Of a stretch of 12,351 nt of DNA, positions 6,935 to 12,351 are shown piece by piece. This DNA is from UBA11540 sp045531755. Its GTDB lineage: Bacteria > Bacillota > Clostridia > Oscillospirales > Ruminococcaceae. The first letter of the stretch is position 1, and every line of letters begins with the position of its first letter. The position numbers and the translations under genes are program-made. The stretch spans positions 1 through 12,351 of the forward strand of contig JAZSEP010000001.1 of the NCBI GenBank assembly GCA_045531755.1, given 5' to 3'. The notes under the pieces were generated by a model. That model worked only from the letters and a program-made list of their open reading frames with translations, made no database searches and had not been told where the DNA came from.

Positions 6935-6938
6935 GAGG
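6935..6938 (+). promoter_or_regulatory. Ribosome binding site deciding the leuA start
   Basis: GAGG lies nine bases before ATG 6948, in the short gap after the ridA stop. An in-frame GTG at 6933 overlaps this site and has no ribosome binding site of its own, so ATG 6948 is preferred; ATG 6951 is the alternative. Confidence 0.65.
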
Positions 6939-6947
6939 TCTAACGCA

Positions 6948-8624
6948 ATGATGGATGTAAGCAAATACAGTACAGGGTACTATCCTGCACCCGATAAATG
7001 TCTTGACTGGGTGAAAAAGGATCACATAGAAAAAGCTCCGTTATGGTGCAGCGTTGACCTTCGCGACGGAAACCAGAGCCTTGTTATACCGATGAGCCTT
7101 GAGGAAAAGCTTGAATTCTACAAAATGCTTCTCAAGGTTGGATTTAAAGAAATAGAGGTCGGCTTCCCTGCCGCTTCTGAAACAGAGTATGAATTTCTCC
7201 GCACACTTATCGACAACAAGATGATTCCTGATGATACTGCCGTTCAGGTTTTGACACAATGCCGTGAGCATATCATACGCAAAACCTTTGAAGCCTGCAA
7301 AGGCGCTCCCAATGCTATAATCCACTTTTACAACTCGGTCAGTGTTGCGCAGCGTGAGCAGGTGTTCAGAAAATCCAAGGAAGAGATAAAGCAGATTGCC
7401 ATTGACGGTGCAAAGCTTGTTAAAAAGCTTGCAAGCGAATATGAAGGCAACTTCCGCTTTGAATATTCCCCAGAAAGCTTTACAGGAACAGAGCCCGAGT
7501 ATGCTCTTGAGGTTTGCAATGCAGTTCTTGATGTTCTCGAGCCTTCAGAGGACAACAACGTTATTATAAATCTTCCTGTAACGGTTGAAATGAGCTTGCC
7601 TCACGTCTACGCAAGTCAGGTTGAGTACATGAGCAAAAATCTTAAATACCGCGAACACGTCACAGTTTCACTTCACCCACACAATGACAGAGGCACAGGC
7701 GTTGCAGATACAGAGCTTGCTTTGCTTGCAGGTGCGGACAGAGTTGAAGGAACATTGTTTGGAAACGGTGAACGTACGGGTAACGTTGACGTTATAACAC
7801 TTGCGATGAATATGTATTCGCACGGTGTTGACCCGAAGCTTGATTTTTCGGATATGCCCGAAATTGTAAAAGTATATGAAAAATGCACACGTATGCACGT
7901 ATACGAGCGTTCTCCCTATGCAGGAGCTTTGGTATTTGCGGCCTTCTCCGGAAGTCACCAGGACGCTATTGCAAAAGGTATGAAGTGGAGAGAAGAAAAA
8001 TCGCTTCATCAATGGACCGTGCCTTATATTCCGATTGACCCGAAGGACATCAACCGTACGTACGATGCCGACGTTATCCGCGTTAATTCCCAGAGCGGAA
8101 AGGGCGGCATAGGTTATCTGCTTGAACAGACCTACGGTTACGTGCTCCCTGCAGGAATGCGCGAGCATCTCAGCTATCTGTGCAAAGGTGTTTCCGACGT
8201 GGAACACAGAGAGCTTAAGGTCAGCGACGTTTCTGATATATTCCACGAGCATTACTTTAACCACAACAATCCTGTTGAAATTCTTGACATTCACTTCAAA
8301 AAGAACAACGGCAGGCTTGAGGGCGACATCACAATGTTGCAAAATTCTGTTGAATCTACCGTTCATTCTTCAGGAAACGGTTCGCTCGACGTAATCAGCA
8401 ATGCGTTGAAGGCGTTTACCAAAACAGCCTACAAGCTCAAGGTATACACCGAGCACAGTATGCAGGGCGAATGTTCCGAAAGTACTGCGGCGGCATATAT
8501 CGGTCTTGAGTGGGAAAACGGTGAGATGAGTTGGGGTTGCGGAACCGACACCGACATCATCCGCGCAAGTACAAACGCACTGTTAGGCGCATACAACAAC
8601 TACATTATCAGCAAAGGAGTATAA
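6948..8624 (+). CDS. leuA: 2-isopropylmalate synthase, long (actinobacterial/fungal-like) form
   Basis: LeuA condenses acetyl-CoA with 3-methyl-2-oxobutanoate to give 2-isopropylmalate, the first step of the leucine branch. Counting from ATG 6948 (558 residues), the catalytic TIM barrel covers about 28-330. It has the metal-binding and catalytic LRDGNQS at 38-44, SLHPHNDRG at 241-249 supplying the two metal histidines, and GNGERTGN at 272-279. A linker follows, then the leucine-sensing dimerisation domain at about 440-555, with GTDTD at 532-536. The length and the FPAAS/LRDGNQS variants place it with the roughly 560-residue LeuA2 type of actinobacteria and yeast rather than the roughly 510-residue Bacillus/E. 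coli type. Homocitrate and citramalate synthases share the barrel; the leuCDB neighbours support isopropylmalate synthase. The leuC ribosome binding site lies inside its last codons. Confidence 0.94.
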   Translation: MMDVSKYSTGYYPAPDKCLDWVKKDHIEKAPLWCSVDLRDGNQSLVIPMSLEEKLEFYKMLLKVGFKEIEVGFPAASETEYEFLRTLIDNKMIPDDTAVQVLTQCREHIIRKTFEACKGAPNAIIHFYNSVSVAQREQVFRKSKEEIKQIAIDGAKLVKKLASEYEGNFRFEYSPESFTGTEPEYALEVCNAVLDVLEPSEDNNVIINLPVTVEMSLPHVYASQVEYMSKNLKYREHVTVSLHPHNDRGTGVADTELALLAGADRVEGTLFGNGERTGNVDVITLAMNMYSHGVDPKLDFSDMPEIVKVYEKCTRMHVYERSPYAGALVFAAFSGSHQDAIAKGMKWREEKSLHQWTVPYIPIDPKDINRTYDADVIRVNSQSGKGGIGYLLEQTYGYVLPAGMREHLSYLCKGVSDVEHRELKVSDVSDIFHEHYFNHNNPVEILDIHFKKNNGRLEGDITMLQNSVESTVHSSGNGSLDVISNALKAFTKTAYKLKVYTEHSMQGECSESTAAAYIGLEWENGEMSWGCGTDTDIIRASTNALLGAYNNYIISKGV

Positions 8625-8627
8625 GCT

Positions 8628-9887
8628 ATGGGTATGACAATGACACAAAAGATTCTTGCCGCTCATGCAGGTCTTGAATCTGTGAGCGCGGGGCAGCTCA
8701 TAAATGCTAAGCTTGATTTCGTTTTGGGTAACGACATCACAACTCCCGTTGCTGTAAACGAATTCAAAAAAGCCGGCTTTAACAGCGTATTCGACAAAGA
8801 CAGGGTGGGCATCGTTCTTGACCACTTTGTTCCCAACAAGGATATAAAAGCCGCAGAGCAATCAAAGCAATGCCGCGAATTTGCCTGCGAGCATTGTGTG
8901 AGCCACTTCTACGACGTTGGTAAAATGGGCATTGAACACGCTCTTCTCCCCGAACAAGGCGTTGTTTGTGCAGGAGATTGCATTATAGGCGCTGACAGCC
9001 ACACCTGTACATACGGTGCATTGGGTGCCTTTTCCACAGGTGTCGGAAGCACAGATATGGCGGCAGGAATGGCAACGGGAATGGCTTGGTTCAAGGTTCC
9101 TGCGGCAATCAAATTCGAGCTCACGGGAAAGCTCCCCAAAGAGTGCAGCGGTAAGGACCTTATCCTTTCCATAATCGGTGACATCGGCGTTGACGGTGCT
9201 CTGTACAAGAGTATGGAATTTGCAGGTGACGGCGTTGCAACACTCTCGATGGATGACCGCTTGTGTATCTGCAATATGGCAATTGAAGCAGGCGCAAAAA
9301 ACGGTATCTTCCCCGTTGATGAAACAACCATCAGGTATATGACGGGACGCACCGAAAGAACCCCCGTGATTTATACCGCAGACGATGATGCCGAATACGA
9401 GAAGGTTATCAAGATTGACCTTTCCAAGATAGTTCCTACTGTAAGCTGTCCGCATCTTCCCGAAAACACAAAGCCTGCCTCTACACTTTCTGATATTAAA
9501 ATTGATCAGGTTGTTATCGGAAGCTGTACAAACGGCAGAATGGAAGATATGGAAACCGCTTTCCGAATATTAAACGGCAAAAAGGTTGCCGACGGTGTCC
9601 GTTGCATTATCATTCCCGGCACTATGCAGATTCTCAGAGAATGTGTTGAACGCGGATACGTTACCGCCTTCATCGACGCCGGTGCAGTTGTTTCAACTCC
9701 TACCTGCGGACCCTGCCTCGGCGGCTATATGGGCATTCTTGCTGCAGGCGAAAGATGTATCGCTACTACCAACCGCAACTTCGTTGGCAGAATGGGACAC
9801 GTGGACAGCGAGGTTTATCTTGCAAGTCCTGCAACCGCTGCTTCAAGTGCTATTACAGGCTTCATCACCGCACCGACGGAGGTTTGA
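8628..9887 (+). CDS. leuC: 3-isopropylmalate dehydratase large subunit
   Basis: With LeuD, this aconitase-family subunit isomerises 2-isopropylmalate to 3-isopropylmalate through a [4Fe-4S] cluster. The 419 residues correspond to the compact archaeal/clostridial type, shorter than the roughly 466-residue E. coli LeuC. The three cluster cysteines are C300 in IGSCTNGR and C360 and C363 in TPTCGPCLGG. Other aconitase-family signatures are GADSHTCTYGALGAF (121-135) and TNRNF..RMGH near 381-391. AAAGGAG at 8613-8619, inside the end of leuA, lies eight bases before the ATG; a second in-frame ATG two codons on is also possible. This type overlaps with homoaconitase large subunits; the leucine operon setting decides the name. 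The gap to leuD is two bases, as expected for subunits made in equal amounts. Confidence 0.94.
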   Translation: MGMTMTQKILAAHAGLESVSAGQLINAKLDFVLGNDITTPVAVNEFKKAGFNSVFDKDRVGIVLDHFVPNKDIKAAEQSKQCREFACEHCVSHFYDVGKMGIEHALLPEQGVVCAGDCIIGADSHTCTYGALGAFSTGVGSTDMAAGMATGMAWFKVPAAIKFELTGKLPKECSGKDLILSIIGDIGVDGALYKSMEFAGDGVATLSMDDRLCICNMAIEAGAKNGIFPVDETTIRYMTGRTERTPVIYTADDDAEYEKVIKIDLSKIVPTVSCPHLPENTKPASTLSDIKIDQVVIGSCTNGRMEDMETAFRILNGKKVADGVRCIIIPGTMQILRECVERGYVTAFIDAGAVVSTPTCGPCLGGYMGILAAGERCIATTNRNFVGRMGHVDSEVYLASPATAASSAITGFITAPTEV

Positions 9888-9889
9888 TT

Positions 9890-10375
9890 ATGAACACTAA
9901 AGGACTTGTTTTTAAATATCCCGACAACGTTGACACAGACGTTATAATCCCTGCTCGCTATCTTAATACTCCGAAAGCCGAAGAGCTTGCGCTTCATTGT
10001 ATGGAGGATATTGACAGTGAGTTTGTAAAAAAGGTTCAGCCCGGCGACGTTATGGTTGCAGGTTGGAATTTTGGCTGTGGCTCTTCAAGAGAGCACGCTC
10101 CCCTTGTTATCAAGACCTGCAAAACGGGTTGTGTAATCGCAAAGAGCTTTGCGAGAATATTCTATCGCAACGCTATAAATATTGGTCTTCCTATTTTGGA
10201 ATGTCCCGAAGCAGCTGAAGAAATCAATGCAGGTGATGAAGTAAGCGTTGATTTTGACACAGGCATAATCACTGATATCACTACCGGAAAAACCTATAAG
10301 GCAGAGCCTTTTCCTCAGTTTATTCAGAACATCATCAAAAAAGGCGGTCTTTTGGCTTCCTTGAAAGAAGATTGA
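9890..10375 (+). CDS. leuD: 3-isopropylmalate dehydratase small subunit
   Basis: LeuD supplies the swivelling domain that completes the isopropylmalate isomerase active site on LeuC. Its 161 residues match the compact LeuD partner of 420-residue LeuC proteins; the E. coli form is about 200. Visible motifs are DTDVIIPARYLN at 15-26, the segment expected to contact the substrate side chain, and the conserved NFGCGSSREHAP at 60-71. KSFARIF at 85-91 is also typical. The reading frame stays open upstream to 9755, inside leuC. The ATG at 9890 is chosen because GGAGG (9878-9882) lies seven bases before it and the family begins here. A homoaconitase small subunit is the nearest alternative, disfavoured by context. 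Confidence 0.94.
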   Translation: MNTKGLVFKYPDNVDTDVIIPARYLNTPKAEELALHCMEDIDSEFVKKVQPGDVMVAGWNFGCGSSREHAPLVIKTCKTGCVIAKSFARIFYRNAINIGLPILECPEAAEEINAGDEVSVDFDTGIITDITTGKTYKAEPFPQFIQNIIKKGGLLASLKED

Positions 10376-10380
10376 GGTGG
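10374..10380 (+). promoter_or_regulatory. Ribosome binding site deciding the leuB start
   Basis: GAGGTGG overlaps the last two bases of the leuD stop and lies five bases before ATG 10386. The in-frame GTG at 10377 is part of this site itself, so it is unlikely to be the start. Confidence 0.7.
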
Positions 10381-10385
10381 AAAAT

Positions 10386-11486
10386 ATGAAAAAGAATATA
10401 GCAGTCATCAGAGGTGACGGAATCGGCCCCGAAATAGTCAACGAAGCGCTGAAGGTGCTTGATAAAGTCGCCGAGGTTTATGGGCACGAGTTTACATACA
10501 CAGATGCTGATATGGGCGGATGTGCAATCGACAAATGGGGTGACCCACTTCCCAAAGAAATGCTTGACCGTTGCATAAATTCCGACAGCGTTCTTCTCGG
10601 TGCAGTGGGTGGTCCTAAATGGAACGGAGTTCCCGGTGACAAGCGTCCCGAAAAGGGACTTCTCAGGCTTCGCGCTGAGATGGGAGTGTACAGTAACAAC
10701 CGACCTGCAAAAATCTGGCCACAGCTTGCAAGTGCTTCCCCACTCAAAGAAGCTATTGTCAAAAAAGGAATTGATTTTATAATAGTGCGCGAGCTTATCG
10801 GCGGAATTTATTTTGGTGAGCACAAAACAGAGGTTGTTGGAAATGAAAAAAAATCAACCGACATTTTGAGCTATACCGAAAGCGAGATTGAGCGCATAGG
10901 CCGTATCGGTTTTGAAACCGCACGTAAGAGAAATAAAAAGCTCTGTTCTGTTGAAAAGAGCAACGTGCTTGACACGAGCAGGCTTTGGAACGCTGTTATG
11001 CACAGACTTGCAGCCGAGTATCCGGACGTCGAGCTTACCGATATGCTCGTTGACAACTGTGCTATGCAGATTGTAAAGGACCCTTCTCAGTTTGACGTTG
11101 TCGTTACAGAAAATATGTTTGGTGATATTCTTTCTGACGAAGCGTCAATGATAACAGGCTCTATTGGAATGATTCCTTCCTCAAGTCTTGGTAAAACCTC
11201 TTGCGGATTGTATGAACCCATTCACGGTTCTGCTCCCGACATTGCAGGAATGGATATCGCAAACCCCATAGGAACCATCCTTTCTGCAGCTATGATGCTC
11301 CGTTACAGCTTTGACCTTCCTGCAGAAGCCGACAGCATTGAAAATGCAGTATCTGCAGTACTCGACCAAGGCTATCGAACAGCAGACATTATGCCTTCTG
11401 ACGAAGCAGAGGCTTCCGCTTGTAAGAAAATCGGTTGTTCCCAAATGGGTAAATTAATAGTTGAAAATATAAGGAAAGAAAGATAA
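10386..11486 (+). CDS. leuB: 3-isopropylmalate dehydrogenase
   Basis: LeuB oxidises and decarboxylates 3-isopropylmalate to 4-methyl-2-oxopentanoate with NAD+, completing the leucine-specific steps before transamination. The 366 residues fit the normal 350-370. Motifs include the N-terminal GDGIGPE (10-16), the substrate arginines R94 and R96 in LLRLRAEMG and R106 in NNRP, and R135 with Y142 in RELIGGIYFG. K191 and D224 (VDN) follow, then metal-binding D247 and D251 in MFGDILSDE, and the nucleotide-binding loop HGSAPDIAG (280-288). The R94-x-R96 hydrophobic-substrate loop separates it from isocitrate dehydrogenase. Eleven bases separate ATG 10386 from the leuD stop, and one base separates its own stop from ilvB. 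Homodimer in the cytosol is expected for the family. Confidence 0.95.
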   Translation: MKKNIAVIRGDGIGPEIVNEALKVLDKVAEVYGHEFTYTDADMGGCAIDKWGDPLPKEMLDRCINSDSVLLGAVGGPKWNGVPGDKRPEKGLLRLRAEMGVYSNNRPAKIWPQLASASPLKEAIVKKGIDFIIVRELIGGIYFGEHKTEVVGNEKKSTDILSYTESEIERIGRIGFETARKRNKKLCSVEKSNVLDTSRLWNAVMHRLAAEYPDVELTDMLVDNCAMQIVKDPSQFDVVVTENMFGDILSDEASMITGSIGMIPSSSLGKTSCGLYEPIHGSAPDIAGMDIANPIGTILSAAMMLRYSFDLPAEADSIENAVSAVLDQGYRTADIMPSDEAEASACKKIGCSQMGKLIVENIRKER

Positions 11487-11487
11487 A

Positions 11488-12351
11488 ATGATATTATCAG
11501 GTGCAGATATTATTGTTCGCACTTTGATTGAACAAAAGTGCGACGTTGTCTTCGGTTATCCCGGAGGGCAGATTCTTAATGTTTATGACTCTCTATACAA
11601 ATATCAGGACGAGCTAAGACACGTCCTCACAGCACACGAGCAAGGAGCCGCGCACGCGGCTGACGGCTATGCACGTGCCACAGGTAAGGTTGGTGTTGTT
11701 ATCGCAACGTCCGGCCCCGGTGCTACAAACCTGGTAACGGGAATTGCAACAGCATATCTTGACTCTATTCCCCTTGTTGCCATCACAGGAAACGTACCCA
11801 GCTATCAGATAGGTACCGACAGTTTCCAGGAGATTGATATTACAGGTATAACCCTTCCTATCACAAAGCACAACTTCTTTGTCGGTTCTATCGATAAGTT
11901 GGCAGACACCATTCGCGAGGCATTCAAGCTTGCGAAATCCGGACGTCCCGGTCCTGTTCTTATTGACGTGCCGAAGGATATCCAGATGGCTATGTACGAT
12001 TACGAGCCTCTTCCTCCTGTTGAAGCTGATGCAAGTGAGCCTGCAAAGGAAATCCGTATCCAGGAAGCTGCCGAGTGCATTAACGCATCACAGCGTCCCT
12101 ACATATATTTTGGCGGCGGTATGATAACCTCGGGAGCTCAAAAGGAAATGCTCGAGCTCGCTGAAATGCTTGATGCCCCTATCGGATGTTCCTTGATGGG
12201 TATTTCGGGTGTTCCCACCGACCATCCGAGATTTCTCGGAATGCAGGGTATGCACGGACACTACGCATCGTCTATGGCTATGCACAACGCAGACTGTATA
12301 ATCTCGCTCGGCGTAAGATTTAACGACAGAGTTACGGGTAACCGCTCAAAA
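11488..12351 (+). CDS. ilvB: Acetolactate synthase large subunit, C-terminus cut off by the window edge
   Basis: IlvB is the thiamine-diphosphate- and FAD-dependent catalytic subunit that condenses two pyruvates to 2-acetolactate (valine, leucine) or pyruvate with 2-oxobutyrate to 2-aceto-2-hydroxybutyrate (isoleucine). The first 288 residues are present, of about 550-570 expected. They cover the N-terminal PYR domain, with FGYPGG at 22-27, catalytic E51 in AHEQGAAHAADGYARATG and TSGPGATN at 74-81, followed by IGTDSFQE at 108-115. They also cover most of the central FAD-binding domain up to LGVRFNDRVTGN. AAGGAAAG at 11471-11478 serves the ATG, one base after the leuB stop. The ORF runs to the window end without a stop. 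Catabolic AlsS and other ThDP enzymes share the fold; biosynthetic IlvB is favoured by sequence and operon. Its regulatory subunit IlvN is not in the window and is expected downstream. Confidence 0.95.
   Translation, partial: MILSGADIIVRTLIEQKCDVVFGYPGGQILNVYDSLYKYQDELRHVLTAHEQGAAHAADGYARATGKVGVVIATSGPGATNLVTGIATAYLDSIPLVAITGNVPSYQIGTDSFQEIDITGITLPITKHNFFVGSIDKLADTIREAFKLAKSGRPGPVLIDVPKDIQMAMYDYEPLPPVEADASEPAKEIRIQEAAECINASQRPYIYFGGGMITSGAQKEMLELAEMLDAPIGCSLMGISGVPTDHPRFLGMQGMHGHYASSMAMHNADCIISLGVRFNDRVTGNRSK

Noticed and set aside
7668..8366. A long minus-strand open frame of 232 codons antisense to leuA.
   Set aside because: It lies wholly inside a strongly supported gene, has cysteine- and histidine-rich composition typical of antisense frames, and resembles no known family.
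8862..9455. A minus-strand open frame of 197 codons antisense to leuC.
   Set aside because: It is a shadow of the leuC frame, with no motifs or plausible start signal.
9755..9889. A 45-codon N-terminal extension of leuD inside leuC.
   Set aside because: It is only the open frame under leuC; LeuD homology begins at ATG 9890, which has GGAGG at the right distance.

Overview
The window is a stretch of bacterial core metabolism with two divergent gene clusters. It looks like a low-to-moderate GC Firmicute, most likely of class Clostridia. The support is consensus sigma-A promoters, AGGAG-type ribosome binding sites, a classic T-box leader, a Bacillus-like pyrimidine-nucleoside phosphorylase, and a methionine synthase split as in clostridia and Thermotoga. 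The species cannot be named from the sequence alone. All reading frames appear intact, and I see no mobile element, CRISPR array, rRNA or tRNA.

Left arm (positions 4854 down to 1, minus strand): metF (methylenetetrahydrofolate reductase), a stand-alone methionine synthase reactivation-domain protein, a metH that ends after its B12 domain, and the first 324 codons of a pyrimidine-nucleoside phosphorylase gene. The first three genes overlap by 4 and 1 bases, and the fourth starts 15 bases after metH. Together the first three make 5-methyl-tetrahydrofolate, use it to methylate homocysteine, and repair the cobalamin enzyme when it is oxidised. The phosphorylase is a nucleoside-salvage gene with no obvious link to methionine.

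Centre (4855 to 5351): a divergent control region. A minus-strand promoter (TTGATT, 17-base spacer, TATAAT) sits just upstream of metF and leaves a leader of only about 28 nucleotides. A plus-strand promoter (TTGACA, 17-base spacer, TATAAT) drives a roughly 310-nucleotide leader. That leader carries a T-box riboswitch with a probable CTC (leucine) specifier and a strong intrinsic terminator. The 89 bases between the two -35 boxes are very AT-rich and contain small repeats that could be operators.

Right arm (5352 to 12351, plus strand): ilvA, ridA, leuA, leuC, leuD, leuB and the first 288 codons of ilvB, tightly spaced and in one direction. This is a branched-chain amino acid operon. IlvA makes 2-oxobutyrate for isoleucine and RidA clears its reactive enamine/imine products. 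LeuA, LeuCD and LeuB make up the leucine branch, and IlvB is the large subunit of acetolactate synthase. The T-box would switch on the whole set when uncharged tRNA-Leu accumulates.

I did not find an undescribed system. The points most worth a second look are the leucine-type T-box in front of ilvA, the split methionine synthase with its overlapping genes, the phosphorylase attached to the methionine genes, and the lack of any visible riboswitch for the methionine cluster.
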